A stretch of 64,000 bases of DNA from Rhodobacter sp. CZR27 (GTDB lineage: Bacteria; Pseudomonadota; Alphaproteobacteria; Rhodobacterales; Rhodobacteraceae). The stretch is taken from assembly GCF_002407205.1 (NCBI RefSeq), contig NZ_CP023549.1, positions 475,001 through 539,000 of the forward strand, read 5' to 3'. The position numbers and the translations under genes are program-made. Of this stretch, positions 36,514-45,580 are shown in pieces. Every line of letters starts with the position of its first letter. The stretch's first letter is position 1. The notes under the pieces were generated by a model. It was not told where the DNA came from and ran no database searches. It saw only the letters and a list, made by a program, of their open reading frames with translations.

Positions 36514-36606
36514 TCAGGCCAGGATCGACCGGATCACCAGCGCAAGCGCAGAGACCGCCGCCACGCCGGCCAGCCAGAGCAGCACGAACCACCCCAGCCG
36601 TCGCAT
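36514..36606 (-). CDS. DUF2474 (CydX-like) small oxidase subunit
   Basis: This is a 30-residue single-helix peptide (MRRLGWFVLLWLAGVAAVSA and so on). DUF2474 genes lie directly after the CIO-type bd oxidase subunit II gene, as here, where the ATG at 36606 touches the cioB stop. By analogy with CydX it would stabilise the oxidase. Confidence 0.8.
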   Translation of the reverse strand: MRRLGWFVLLWLAGVAAVSALALVIRSILA

Positions 36607-37613
36607 CAGTGATAGCCCTCGTCGGCATCGATCTTCCCGCGGAAAACCCAGTAGGTATAGCCGGTGTAGATCAGGATGATCGGGATCAGCACGAGGGTGC
36701 CGACCAGCGTGAAGAGCAGGCTCTCGTCCGGGGCCGCCGCCTCGCGGATGGTCAGCGCCGGGGGCACGATCATCGGATAGAAGCTGATCCCGATGCCGAT
36801 GAAGGCGAGCAGGAACAGCCCCAGCGCACACAGGAACGGCGCGCGATCCTCGGCCCGCACGAGGCCGCGCCACAGCCGGAAGGCGGTCAGGCCGACCAGC
36901 ACGGGGACCGCGAAGGACCAGACGGCCGTCGGCCAGCGGAACCACCGCTCGGCATAGACCGCGTCGTGCAGCGGGGTGAAGATGCTGACGAGGACAAGGA
37001 ACCCCAGCGTCGCGACCGCAAGCGGCAGGGCAAGGCGGCGCATGTGCTCCTGCACCCGTCCCTCGAGCTTCATGTTGCACCATGTCGCGCCAAGCAGGGC
37101 AAAGCCCACGACCACCGCCATGCCGGTCAGCGCCGAAAAGGGCGTCAGCCAGTCCCAGCGGCCGCCGGCATAGGCGCGGTTCTCGACCTCGATGCCCTGA
37201 ACCAGCGCGCCGAGCGCCACGCCCTGCATCAGCGCCGCCACCAGCGAGCCGCCGAAGAACGCCCAGTCCCACAGCCGCTTCCAGCGCACCGTGCGCCAGC
37301 GATACTCGAAGGCCACCCCGCGGAAGATCAGCGCGAGCAGCATGGCGATGATCGGCGGATAGAGCGCGGGCATCACCACCGCGTAGGCGAGCGGGAAGAC
37401 GGCGAATAGCCCGCCTCCGCCCAGCACCAGCCATGTCTCGTTGCCGTCCCAGATCGGCGCGACCGAGTTCATCATCACGTCGCGCTCGCGCTCGTCCTTG
37501 GCGAAGGGAAACAGGATCCCCACGCCCAGGTCGAAGCCGTCGAGGATCACGTAGACCAGCACCGAGAAGGCGATGATGCCGGCCCAGATGAAGGAAAGCT
37601 CCAGTCCCGCCAT
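36606..37613 (-). CDS. cioB: Cyanide-insensitive quinol oxidase subunit II
   Basis: This is a 335-residue CydB-family protein with eight to nine helices. Characteristic blocks are FSVLVYVILDGFDLGVGIL, PIWDGNETWLVLGGGGLFAVFP and the C-terminal IYTGYTYWVFRGKI. It binds no haem on its own and supports subunit I. The ATG at 37613 follows the cioA stop by two bases. The equivalent genes in Rhodobacter are also called qxtB. Confidence 0.92.
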   Translation of the reverse strand: MAGLELSFIWAGIIAFSVLVYVILDGFDLGVGILFPFAKDERERDVMMNSVAPIWDGNETWLVLGGGGLFAVFPLAYAVVMPALYPPIIAMLLALIFRGVAFEYRWRTVRWKRLWDWAFFGGSLVAALMQGVALGALVQGIEVENRAYAGGRWDWLTPFSALTGMAVVVGFALLGATWCNMKLEGRVQEHMRRLALPLAVATLGFLVLVSIFTPLHDAVYAERWFRWPTAVWSFAVPVLVGLTAFRLWRGLVRAEDRAPFLCALGLFLLAFIGIGISFYPMIVPPALTIREAAAPDESLLFTLVGTLVLIPIILIYTGYTYWVFRGKIDADEGYH

Positions 37614-37614
37614 G

Positions 37615-39012
37615 TCAGTCGCTCCTTTCCCTCGGGTCCTCGGCAAGGCCGGGCGTGATGCCCGCAGTGCGGATCGGGCCGTCCCGCAGGCCCATCCGCT
37701 CGGTTCCCGGAGGCAGGGACATCATGCGCAAGAGGTAGAAGGTGCCGGCGCCGAAGACGAAGAAATAGACCACGATGAACGCCACGAGCGAGGTGGCGAC
37801 CGCCGGGGCCTCGAGCGGCGAGAGGCTCTCGGAGGTGCGCAGGTGGCCGTAGACGGTGAAGGGCTGGCGGCCGACCTCGGTGGTGATCCAGCCCGCCAGC
37901 ACGGCGACGAAGCCGGCCGGCCCCATCGCCACGGCCGCGCGGTGCAGCGCCGGCCAGTCGTAAAGCCGCCCCTTGTAGCGCGCCCAGAGCGACCAGAGGC
38001 CGAGGCCCGCCATCAGCATCCCCAGCGTCACCATCACCCGGAACGACCAGAACACGATGGCGACCGGCGGCTGGTCCTCGCGCGGGATGGTATCCAGCCC
38101 GTCGAGCGGCGCGGTGAAGGAATGCTTCAGGATCAGGCTGGAGAGATAGGGGATCTCGACCGCCCAGCGAACGGTCTGCGCCTCCTGGTCGGGCAGGCCG
38201 AACAGGATCAGCGGGGCGCCGTCGGGGTGGCTTTCGAAATGGCCCTCCATCGCCATGACCTTGGCCGGCTGATGCTCCAGCGTGTTCAGGCCGTGCATGT
38301 CGCCTGCCAGGATCTGGATCGGCGCCACGACAAGGATCATCCCCGTGGCCATGGAGAACATCCGCCGCGTGGCCGGGTTCGTGCGGTCGCGCAGCAGGTG
38401 CCAGCCTGCCACCCCCGCCACCACCAGCGCTGTCGTCAGATAGGCCGCCAGAACCATGTGGACGAGCCGGTAGGGGAAGGAGGGGTTGAAGATGATGGCC
38501 CACCAGTCCTCGGGCAGGAACTGGCCGTTCTCGCCGATCGAGAAGCCCGCGGGCGTGTGCATCCAGCTGTTCACCGACAGGATCCAGGTGGCCGAGATCA
38601 GCGTCCCCAGCGCCACCATCGCGGTCGCGAACATGTGGAGCCCGTCGCCGACCCGGCGGCGGCCGAAGAGCATGATCCCGAGAAACCCCGCCTCCAGGAA
38701 GAAGGCCGTCAGGACCTCATAGGCCATCAAGGGCCCCACCACCGGCCCCGCCCGGTCGGAAAAGACCGCCCAGTTGGTGCCGAACTGATAGGACATCACG
38801 ATCCCCGACACGACGCCCATGCCGAAGGCCACGGCAAAGATCTTCTTCCAGTGGTTGAAGAGGGTCAGGTAGGTTTCGTCCCGCGTCCGCAGCCACAGGG
38901 CGTTCAGCATGGCAAGATAACTCGCCAACCCGATGGAAAAGGCGGGAAAGATGATGTGGAACGACACGGTGAAGGCGAACTGGATCCGTGCCAGGAGTTC
39001 GGCGGTCAGCAT
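37615..39012 (-). CDS. cioA: Cyanide-insensitive quinol oxidase subunit I
   Basis: This 465-residue bd-type subunit oxidises quinol and reduces oxygen to water at haems b and d. It has the first haem ligand in FTVSFHIIFPAFSIG, ETGFLGIMLFG-like EAGFLGIMLFGRRRV, and GRQPFTVYGHLRTSES, the short Q-loop signature of the CIO subgroup that is usually resistant to cyanide. The ATG at 39012 starts directly at the first helix. It heads the cioA-cioB-DUF2474 operon and is divergent from the cyclase gene. Confidence 0.93.
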   Translation of the reverse strand: MLTAELLARIQFAFTVSFHIIFPAFSIGLASYLAMLNALWLRTRDETYLTLFNHWKKIFAVAFGMGVVSGIVMSYQFGTNWAVFSDRAGPVVGPLMAYEVLTAFFLEAGFLGIMLFGRRRVGDGLHMFATAMVALGTLISATWILSVNSWMHTPAGFSIGENGQFLPEDWWAIIFNPSFPYRLVHMVLAAYLTTALVVAGVAGWHLLRDRTNPATRRMFSMATGMILVVAPIQILAGDMHGLNTLEHQPAKVMAMEGHFESHPDGAPLILFGLPDQEAQTVRWAVEIPYLSSLILKHSFTAPLDGLDTIPREDQPPVAIVFWSFRVMVTLGMLMAGLGLWSLWARYKGRLYDWPALHRAAVAMGPAGFVAVLAGWITTEVGRQPFTVYGHLRTSESLSPLEAPAVATSLVAFIVVYFFVFGAGTFYLLRMMSLPPGTERMGLRDGPIRTAGITPGLAEDPRERSD

Positions 39013-39182
39013 GCTGCCCTCGGGTTGCCTGGATGGTCGAGGGGACTCTAGTGCGCGCGCGGCGCCGACAAAGCCGATCACGAGACTTTGCACATGCAGC
39101 GAGACTGCGGCCGGCGCTTGACTTCCGCCCCGCGCCCGTCAGGCTGGGTTAATGGCTAATCCAAGATAAGGAAATCCGGGCG

Positions 39183-39998
39183 ATGTGTGACATCTGCGTG
39201 ACCGAGGCGGTGAAGGAGCGGATGCTGTCGCGCCGCGGGTTCTTCACGGGGGCTGCCGCCGCCGGAGTGGCCGCGGCAGGCGTGGCGAGCCATGCGCCGG
39301 CGGCGCTGGCTCAGGGACACGGCACCGTCGAGGACCTGACCCACGAGCTGCACGAGGGCTTTCCGACCTTCTTTGGCGATCAGCAGTTCTTCTTCGACCA
39401 GAAGTTCACCTTTGCGGAACACAGGTTCAACCTGGCCGAGCTTCGCGTCAACGAGCACACCGGCACCCATGTCGACGCACCGCTGCATTTCTCGGCCGAT
39501 GGCCTCAGCGTCGCCGAGATCCCGGTCGGCAATCTCGTGGTGCCGCTCTGCGTCGTGGACATCGCCGCAAGGGCAGAGGACGATGCCGACGCGCAGGTGA
39601 CGCCCGACGACCTGAAGGCCTGGATCGCCCGGCATGGCGAGATCCCTCCGAACGCCTGCGTCGCCATGCATTCGGGATGGGCGCGGCACGTCACGACCGA
39701 GCGCTTCCGCAACGCCGACGCCGAGGGCACGCAGCACTTTCCCGGCTTCCACGTCGAGGCGGCACAGATGCTGCTGGAGACGGGGGCAGGTTCGATCGGC
39801 GTGGACACGCTGTCGCTGGATCGCGGCATCGCAACGGATTTCGCGGCGCATTATGCGTGGCTTCCCGAGGGCAGGTTCGGGATCGAGTGCCTCGCCAACC
39901 TTGACCGCATGCCGCCGGTCGGCGCAACTCTGGTCATCGGCGCGCCGAAGCACCGGGGCGGCACCGGCGGTCCCGCCCGCATCATCGCGCTGATCTGA
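39183..39998 (+). CDS. Secreted cyclase family hydrolase (kynurenine-formamidase-like fold)
   Basis: This 271-residue protein has a Tat signal (RRGFFTGAAAAGVAAAGVAS, then APAALA) and a PF04199 cyclase domain. The metal motif appears as NEHTGTHVDAPLHF. Related enzymes hydrolyse amides or lactones with a metal centre. The natural substrate is not evident. AAGGA lies ahead of the ATG at 39183. It precedes an AhpD-like gene and a quinone oxidoreductase gene on the same strand, which suggests a redox or detoxification role. Confidence 0.82.
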   Translation: MCDICVTEAVKERMLSRRGFFTGAAAAGVAAAGVASHAPAALAQGHGTVEDLTHELHEGFPTFFGDQQFFFDQKFTFAEHRFNLAELRVNEHTGTHVDAPLHFSADGLSVAEIPVGNLVVPLCVVDIAARAEDDADAQVTPDDLKAWIARHGEIPPNACVAMHSGWARHVTTERFRNADAEGTQHFPGFHVEAAQMLLETGAGSIGVDTLSLDRGIATDFAAHYAWLPEGRFGIECLANLDRMPPVGATLVIGAPKHRGGTGGPARIIALI

Positions 39999-40043
39999 TC
40001 CCGTGCCGGCCCCGCCGGGGGCCGGACCCATCCAGAGGTGTCC

Positions 40044-40451
40044 ATGGCCACAGTCCGGCTCCTGACAGACGAGGAAGCCGCCGCCGATCCCCGTGTGGCG
40101 GCGGTCTTTGCCGACATCCGCGAGACGCGGAAGACCGACTTCATCAACAACTTCTGGCGCGCGCTGGCGAACCAGCCCGAGCAGCTCGAAAGCACATGGC
40201 AGCGGCTGAAGGTGGTGATGGCGCCCGGCGCCCTCGATCCGCTGACCAAGGAGTTGCTCTACATCGCCGTTTCGGCGACGAATGGCTGCTCGTATTGCGT
40301 CCATTCCCATACCGCCGCGGCGCGTGCCAAGGGTCTGACCGACGCGCAGCAGGCCGAGTTCCTTGCCGTCCTCGGGATGGCCGCCCAGACCAACCAGCTG
40401 GTCACCGCGCTTCAGGTGCCGGTCGACCCGGAATTCCAGGTGCAGACATGA
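40044..40451 (+). CDS. AhpD/carboxymuconolactone decarboxylase-like protein
   Basis: This 135-residue protein has the AhpD core ELLYIAVSATNGCSYCVHSH, with the CxxC and His of the peroxidase-like active site. It probably acts as a thiol-based peroxidase or reductase partner, by family analogy. The ATG at 40044 has GAGG upstream, and the stop overlaps the next start (ATGA). Confidence 0.82.
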   Translation: MATVRLLTDEEAAADPRVAAVFADIRETRKTDFINNFWRALANQPEQLESTWQRLKVVMAPGALDPLTKELLYIAVSATNGCSYCVHSHTAAARAKGLTDAQQAEFLAVLGMAAQTNQLVTALQVPVDPEFQVQT

Positions 40452-41422
40452 CCGATTTCGCCATCATCGCTTCCCGCCTCGGTGGCCCCGAGGTCCTGGA
40501 ATGGGCCGAGCGACCGGCCGGCCGGCCCCGCCCCGGCGAGGTGCTGCTGCGCCAGACCGCGGTGGGCCTCAACTTCATCGACGCCTATTTCCGCTCGGGC
40601 CTCTATCCGTGGCCCGGGGCGGAGCTGGTGCCGGGCGGCGAGGCCGCGGGCGTGGTCGAGGAGCTGGGCGAGGGGGTTGCAGCCCTCTCGGTCGGCGATC
40701 GCGTGGCCTATACGATGCCGAACGGCGCCTGCCGCACGCGGCGCGTCGTGCCCGCGGACCGGCTGGTGAAGCTGCCCGATGAGGTGTCCGACGAGGTTGC
40801 GGCCTCGGTGATGCTGAAGGGGCTGACCGCGCAATACCTGATCCACTCCAGCTTCCGGGTCGAGGCGGGGCACACGGTCCTTGTCCATGCCGCGGCGGGC
40901 GGGGTCGGCCAGCTTCTCGGTCAGTGGCTGAAGGCGAAGGGCGCCACGACCATCGGCACCGCCGGCGGCCCCGAAAAGGTCGCGCTCGCACGCGGCAACG
41001 GCTACGACCACGTGATCGACTACGAGGCGGAGGATTTTGCCGAGGCGGTCCGCGTCCTCACCGACGGACGCGGCTGCGACGTGGTCTATGACTCGGTGGG
41101 CAGGACCACGTGGCGCGGTTCGCTGAAAAGCCTGCGCCAGCGCGGCAGTTTCATCTGCTTCGGCCAGTCCGCGGGGCCGCTCGACGACTTCCGCTTCTCG
41201 GATCTCGCGGCGGGAAGCTTCACGGCGAACCGACCGTCGCTCTTCCACTACATCGCCGCGCGCGAGGAACTCGAGGCGCGGGCAGCCGATCTCTTCGCCA
41301 TGATCGGCTCGGGAAAGCTCGTGCCGCAGATCGGCCAGCGCTTTGCACTGAAGGACGCGGCCGAGGCGCATCGCGCGCTGGAGGGCCGGCGCACGACCGG
41401 CGCCACCGTCCTGCTGCCCTAG
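40448..41422 (+). CDS. NADPH:quinone oxidoreductase (MDR, zeta-crystallin type)
   Basis: This 324-residue zinc-free MDR enzyme has VGLNFIDAYFRSGLYPWPGA, the coenzyme motif VLVHAAAGGVGQLLGQWLKA and a C-terminal EAHRALEGRRTTGATVLLP ending, all typical of QOR. It reduces quinones with NADPH. It is translationally coupled to the AhpD-like gene. Confidence 0.88.
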   Translation: MTDFAIIASRLGGPEVLEWAERPAGRPRPGEVLLRQTAVGLNFIDAYFRSGLYPWPGAELVPGGEAAGVVEELGEGVAALSVGDRVAYTMPNGACRTRRVVPADRLVKLPDEVSDEVAASVMLKGLTAQYLIHSSFRVEAGHTVLVHAAAGGVGQLLGQWLKAKGATTIGTAGGPEKVALARGNGYDHVIDYEAEDFAEAVRVLTDGRGCDVVYDSVGRTTWRGSLKSLRQRGSFICFGQSAGPLDDFRFSDLAAGSFTANRPSLFHYIAAREELEARAADLFAMIGSGKLVPQIGQRFALKDAAEAHRALEGRRTTGATVLLP

Positions 41423-41465
41423 CAGCAGGGTCCGGGCAGCGCGCGGCCGCCCGGACGGTCCGCCG

Positions 41466-42128
41466 TCAGCGGACGATGTGGATGATCTGCCGGTTGCTCG
41501 GCTCGACGATCACCGGCACGCCGTTCACGTAGCTGTAGGCATAGGCGCTGTCGGGGATCGGCGTCAGCGTCACCGTGTCGGGGATGCCCGCGCCGGTCAC
41601 CACCTCGCCCTCCAGCCAGACCGGCTCCACCGGGTTCTGCCGGACGAAGGTGACGGTGGTGGTGTCCGGCGGATCCAGCGCATCGCCGCCTGCCATGCCG
41701 ATCACCCCGCCGATCAGCGCGCCCACCGGGCCGCCGATTGCGGCACCCGAGGCCGCACCGGCGGCGCCGCCGGCGATCACGCTGCCGCTGTCGTTGTCCT
41801 CTTCATAGGTCATCGTCTCGTAGGTGATGCGGGGATCGCCCGAGGCCAACGGCACGGCCGTGTTCTCGACCGACATCGCCAGATAGTCGCCGGCGGCCCA
41901 GCCCGAGGCGCCGGCGTGGTTCACGCGGCACCACTTGGCGCCCTCGACGCAGCCTTCGACCATCACCATCGTGTCGGCCGGCACGACGCCGACGATCGCG
42001 TAGTTCGAGCCGGGACCCGAGCGGAGGTTGAGGTCGGTCACCGGACGGGCCTCCTGCACCTGGGCGGAGGCAGCCCCGGCGATCAGCGCAGCAGCCGCGG
42101 AAAGCCAGAGGGTCGAGTTGCGAATCAT
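41466..42128 (-). CDS. Secreted SH3 (bacterial type 3) protein with glycine zipper and DUF1236
   Basis: This 220-residue exported protein has a signal peptide ending AGAASA, a bacterial SH3 domain (LNLRSGPGSNYAIVGVVPAD with KWCRVNHAGASGWAAGDYL), a glycine-zipper stretch (residues about 120-150, rich in GGAAGAASGAAIGG), and a C-terminal DUF1236-like segment (YAYSYVNGVPVIVEPSNRQI). It may associate with the cell envelope. AAAGGACAGG lies upstream of the ATG at 42128. Confidence 0.78.
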   Translation of the reverse strand: MIRNSTLWLSAAAALIAGAASAQVQEARPVTDLNLRSGPGSNYAIVGVVPADTMVMVEGCVEGAKWCRVNHAGASGWAAGDYLAMSVENTAVPLASGDPRITYETMTYEEDNDSGSVIAGGAAGAASGAAIGGPVGALIGGVIGMAGGDALDPPDTTTVTFVRQNPVEPVWLEGEVVTGAGIPDTVTLTPIPDSAYAYSYVNGVPVIVEPSNRQIIHIVR

Positions 42129-42250
42129 GTCCTGTCCTTTCGGATGGGTTGAAGTCAACAGCCTTTCGGCAAGCGGCCTCCAACGGTCTTCCGGCGGGGA
42201 AGTTCCTGATGTCGCAACGAAGTTGGTCTTTCGGGCAGGTGGAGAGGCGC

Positions 42251-42487
42251 TCAGCCCGTCACGGGCCGCAGGTGCGGGCGGATACGCGACAGCACCTCGT
42301 AGGTATCCTCGGGGACGCGGACCCAGGGCCAGCCGACGGAGGCGGAATAGGCGCTCCATGCGGCATGGGCGTCCTCGGGTGCGACGAGGCAGTCGCGCAG
42401 GCTCAGCGCCTGGCGGATCCTGCGCACGAACTCCCTCCGGCCGTCGGGCACGGGCACGGGGCTGCCGGGAAAAATCAGCGTCTTCAC
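42251..42487 (-). CDS. Small hypothetical protein
   Basis: This is a 78-residue frame from a GTG at 42487. It is basic and Arg/Trp/Pro-rich (PDGRREFVRRIRQALSLRDC, VGWPWVRVPEDTYEVLSRIR) with no recognised family and no membrane segment. Upstream GCGAACGAAG is a weak ribosome-binding site. The codon pattern looks coding, with strong G/C at third positions, but the frame could also be fortuitous. Confidence 0.45.
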   Translation of the reverse strand: MKTLIFPGSPVPVPDGRREFVRRIRQALSLRDCLVAPEDAHAAWSAYSASVGWPWVRVPEDTYEVLSRIRPHLRPVTG

Positions 42488-42666
42488 CTTCGTTCGCTCC
42501 TCGGATCGTCCGAGACGCCCTGCAAGCTTCGCGCCTCGTGCCGACCTGCTCGCATCCTTGTGAGATGCGGATCGCCATGATGCGCTGATGCTCCTTTCCG
42601 AAAGGTATCGCCATGCGACCGGTGAGCCCGCAGCCCGCGCGATGCCGAGGCCCCGCTGCCCGCAAG

Positions 42667-43317
42667 TCAGGCGAGGAGATAGCCGATTGCCGCCGCCGCA
42701 TGCAGCAGCGGAACGCGGAGCGCCGGATCGGCAAGGGCGCGGTGGAAATCCGGCGCGTCCGGCAGCGAGTCGGCCGCCCGCTCGTAAAGCGCCACGGCTG
42801 GCGCGTTGCCTCCCATCGAAGACGCATAAAGCAGCCCGTCGATGCCGGGGAAGGCCGCATGGAACGCCCGGCTCCAGCGGCGCGCGCGGGCCTTCGGCCC
42901 CGAGGCGATGGCGGCCGAGGCGCCGGCGCGGGTCGGCCAGAGGCCGGTCAGGTCCAGCAGGTGCAGAGGGCGCCGCGTGCGGAACACGGCAAACCATGGA
43001 AGGCGACCGCCCGTGTCGATGATCCGGGTTTCCTGGAACACTTCGGCCGCGCAGACCGCAAGCGCCCCCGGCGCGGCCGCGCCCGCCGCATAGAGGATCC
43101 CGCGGTCCTGCACATGGGCGGCGCCGGTTCCGTCCGGCAGGTGGTGATCGAACCGGCCGCTGCCGGGCCCCCAGTGGCGGAAGCTGTTCCAGTCGACCGG
43201 ATGGTCGCCGCCGCGCAAGAAGATCCGCGCGAGCGGGGTTGCGGTCGCGAGCACCCGGATCTCCGGCCCGACGGCCGTCAGCACCGCCGCGGGTGGCGGC
43301 TCGGGGAACTTCGGCAT
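42667..43317 (-). CDS. RES-domain toxin (NAD-degrading type)
   Basis: This 216-residue RES domain protein belongs to a family whose toxins consume NAD+ (phosphorolysis or hydrolysis). Expected active-site residues are visible: Arg55 in GSGRFDHH, Tyr76 in GILYAAG, Glu92 in CAAEVFQE, and Ser in LYASSMGG near residue 167. Its ATG overlaps the stop of the antitoxin gene, so the two are coupled with the antitoxin made first. Confidence 0.85.
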   Translation of the reverse strand: MPKFPEPPPAAVLTAVGPEIRVLATATPLARIFLRGGDHPVDWNSFRHWGPGSGRFDHHLPDGTGAAHVQDRGILYAAGAAAPGALAVCAAEVFQETRIIDTGGRLPWFAVFRTRRPLHLLDLTGLWPTRAGASAAIASGPKARARRWSRAFHAAFPGIDGLLYASSMGGNAPAVALYERAADSLPDAPDFHRALADPALRVPLLHAAAAIGYLLA

Positions 43318-43928
43318 CAGATCGCGGCGGCGAGATCGCGCACCGGCCCCGGATCATGCCCTGCGGCCAGCCAGGCGGCGGGGGTCAGGCTCTGCCCCTC
43401 GGCATCCTCGAGATCCGCCTGCGGCGTGGTGAAGAAGGCCGCCACGATGACGGGCGCTGCGTCGGGCCGGATCGCCCGCAGCACGCCGCGCAGGCCGGGC
43501 AGCTCACCCTCGGGCGTGAACTGGAAGCCGGGGATGCGCCAGCCCCGCTCGTCGCCCCGCCGGATGCCGAGGATCGTGCGCTCGCGCAGCCGCTGGCGCA
43601 GGCGGCTTGGATCGACGCCCAGCCGGTCCGCCGCCTGCGCCAGCGGCAGGGCGGTCTCGGCCAGAACCGCATGGCGCGCGGCAAGGGCCAGCGCGGGCTG
43701 GGGATCGGCCTCGCCGCCCGCCGCGACGCCGACCGAGGCCAGCGCCGCGCGCTCGGCCACCGACAGCGGCTCGGCCCGGTCGGGCGGCAGGATCTCGTGG
43801 CCGTGGGCCTCGAGATAATCCCCGGCGGCCCGCGCGATCCGGCCCTCCAGCCCGGTCAGGTGGAACTTGGCCAGCGTCGCGCGAAGCGCGTCGAAATCCT
43901 CGATCCGGCGGTCGATCTCTCCGGGCAT
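43317..43928 (-). CDS. Antitoxin of the RES toxin (HTH and MbcA/ParS-like C-terminus)
   Basis: This 203-residue partner has a central DNA-binding part (LAQAADRLGVDPSRLRQRLR, then a wing-like GWRIPGFQF) and a C-terminal segment (PAAWLAAGHDPGPVRDLAAA) like the toxin-binding tail of Xre/MbcA/ParS antitoxins. The start at 43928 has GGAGG upstream. It should neutralise the RES protein and repress the operon through the palindrome at 43943-43967. Confidence 0.8.
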   Translation of the reverse strand: MPGEIDRRIEDFDALRATLAKFHLTGLEGRIARAAGDYLEAHGHEILPPDRAEPLSVAERAALASVGVAAGGEADPQPALALAARHAVLAETALPLAQAADRLGVDPSRLRQRLRERTILGIRRGDERGWRIPGFQFTPEGELPGLRGVLRAIRPDAAPVIVAAFFTTPQADLEDAEGQSLTPAAWLAAGHDPGPVRDLAAAI

Positions 43929-43942
43929 GGCTGCCTCCGTTT

Positions 43943-43980
43943 CCTCACGCAAATGTAGTGCGTGAGGGTTCGTGAGTCAA
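43943..43980 (-). promoter_or_regulatory. Toxin-antitoxin promoter with an overlapping operator
   Basis: On the minus strand TTGACT (43980-43975) and TACATT (43957-43952) are 17 bases apart, a good sigma70 promoter. A perfect 9-bp inverted repeat CCTCACGCA/TGCGTGAGG (43943-43951 with 43959-43967, 7-base spacer) covers the -10, and a further CGTGAG half-site lies at 43971-43976. The antitoxin ATG is 15 bases downstream. The -35 overlaps the stop codon of the GST gene. Confidence 0.85.
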
Positions 43981-44852
43981 TCTCCGCGCAGGAGCGCCAT
44001 GAACGCCGGCCAGGCCTCGAGATCGGCGACGGTCTTGTCGCGGCAGAACGGATTGCAGAAGCCGAAGGTCCGGCCGCCGATCTCCATCAGGTCGGACACA
44101 GGCTTGCCGGAATACGGGCACAGCGCGTTCTCGGGTGTTCCCTCGGCCACTGCGCGGGCCGGAAGCGGTGCGGGCCCGGGCCAGGGCCGCTGCGGATGAT
44201 CGCGGCGGTAGGTCTCCTGATCGGGCCCGTCCACCAGCGCCATCGCCCGCCAGCGGCGGAACGAGGGATGCCGCAGATGGGCCGCCACATAGGCGGCGGC
44301 CTCCGGCCCCACCGGCAGCCCATAGCCGGCGATGCGCGCAGCGACCGGGGAGAAGACGGCGTCGGCCGCGCTGTAGGCGCCGCAGAGCCAGTCGCCGGTG
44401 GACCCGCAGCGGCGGCGGGCATCGGCCCAGATCGCCTCGATCCGGTCGAGATCCGCCCGCACCGCCGCCGGCGGGTCGCAATCCGCGTAGCTGACGCGCA
44501 GGTTCATCGGGCAATGCTGGCGCAGCGGCGCGAAGCCTGCGTGCATCTCGGCCGCCAGCGCGCGGGCCACGGCACGATGCGCGGGATCGGCGGGCCAGAT
44601 CCCGGCCTCCGGGTGGCGCGAGGCGAGTTCCTCGGCAATCGCCAGACTGTCCGCGACAACGGTCCCCTCGGGCGTCCGCATCACCGGAACGGTGCGGGCC
44701 GGCGGAAACTCGGCCAGCAGCGCCGGCAGCGCGTCGCTGTAGAGCCGGGCGGTCCGCACCCGGACCGGCAGCCCGAAGGCGTCGAACGGAAGCCAGCCGC
44801 GCAGGCTCCAGCTGGAATAGGCGCGGTCGCCGATGGCAAGCTCGTAGGTCAT
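43977..44852 (-). CDS. Glutathione S-transferase with a C-terminal TRASH/YHS-like metal knuckle
   Basis: The first roughly 220 of 291 residues form a GST ([19 protein letters not shown] at the glutathione site, [20 protein letters not shown]). After a Pro-rich linker the tail reads [16 protein letters not shown] and [11 protein letters not shown], which gives Cys-x20-Cys-x3-Cys, the spacing of TRASH/YHS-type metal-binding knuckles. That suggests a role in metal handling or a metal-sensitive GST; this is inference. The ATG is at 44852. Confidence 0.8.
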   Translation of the reverse strand: MTYELAIGDRAYSSWSLRGWLPFDAFGLPVRVRTARLYSDALPALLAEFPPARTVPVMRTPEGTVVADSLAIAEELASRHPEAGIWPADPAHRAVARALAAEMHAGFAPLRQHCPMNLRVSYADCDPPAAVRADLDRIEAIWADARRRCGSTGDWLCGAYSAADAVFSPVAARIAGYGLPVGPEAAAYVAAHLRHPSFRRWRAMALVDGPDQETYRRDHPQRPWPGPAPLPARAVAEGTPENALCPYSGKPVSDLMEIGGRTFGFCNPFCRDKTVADLEAWPAFMALLRGD

Positions 44853-45028
44853 GGGTCACCTCCTGTCCTGCCGAGCCTAGGCCGGTCGCCGCAGCGCGCC
44901 AAATGGCCTTTTCTGAAGCGCCGCATCACCATGGTCGATGCATGGCGCTGCCGCCGAGGCCACTGGAAGTGTCGCGGCCGGCAGGGCATATCTCGTGCGG
45001 GACGCGATCCGGCCCGGCGGAGGGAACC

Positions 45029-45466
45029 ATGAGCAAGACGATCTACATCCTGAACGGGCCGAACCTGAACCTGCTCGGCCAGCGCCAGCCCGAGATCTAC
45101 GGCCGCGACACGCTGGCCGATGTCGAGCGGCGCTGCAGCGCGCTTGCCGCCGAGAAGGGCTTTGCCGTCCGGCTGTTCCAGTCGAACCACGAGGGCGAGA
45201 TCATCGACCGCATCCACGAGGCGCGCGAGGCCGCCTGCGGCATCGTCATCAACCCCGGCGCCTACACGCATACCTCGGTGGCCATCCTCGATGCGCTGAA
45301 CGCCTTCGACGGCCCGGTGATCGAATGCCACATCTCGAACGTCCACAAGCGCGAGGGCTTCCGCCACCATTCCTATGTCAGCCTTCGGGCGGACGGGGTG
45401 TTGGCGGGCTTCGGCACGGAGGGCTACGAGCTTGCGGTCCGGCGGGTCTGTTCGCTCTGCGCGTGA
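45029..45466 (+). CDS. aroQ: Type II 3-dehydroquinate dehydratase
   Basis: This 145-residue enzyme of the shikimate pathway converts 3-dehydroquinate to 3-dehydroshikimate. Signatures are [19 protein letters not shown] (active-site Arg and Tyr), [17 protein letters not shown] and [26 protein letters not shown] lies just before the ATG at 45029. It is followed by an independent transporter operon. Confidence 0.93.
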   Translation: MSKTIYILNGPNLNLLGQRQPEIYGRDTLADVERRCSALAAEKGFAVRLFQSNHEGEIIDRIHEAREAACGIVINPGAYTHTSVAILDALNAFDGPVIECHISNVHKREGFRHHSYVSLRADGVLAGFGTEGYELAVRRVCSLCA

Positions 45467-45580
45467 CGCAGGGTCCGGTCCTCGTTTCGCTGCGACGGAT
45501 GATCTGGCGCAAACCGTTCCACCGTGCAGGCGCCTAATCTTTCGCCGACCGCGGCCGGGACGGCCGGAGAAGGACGAAGA

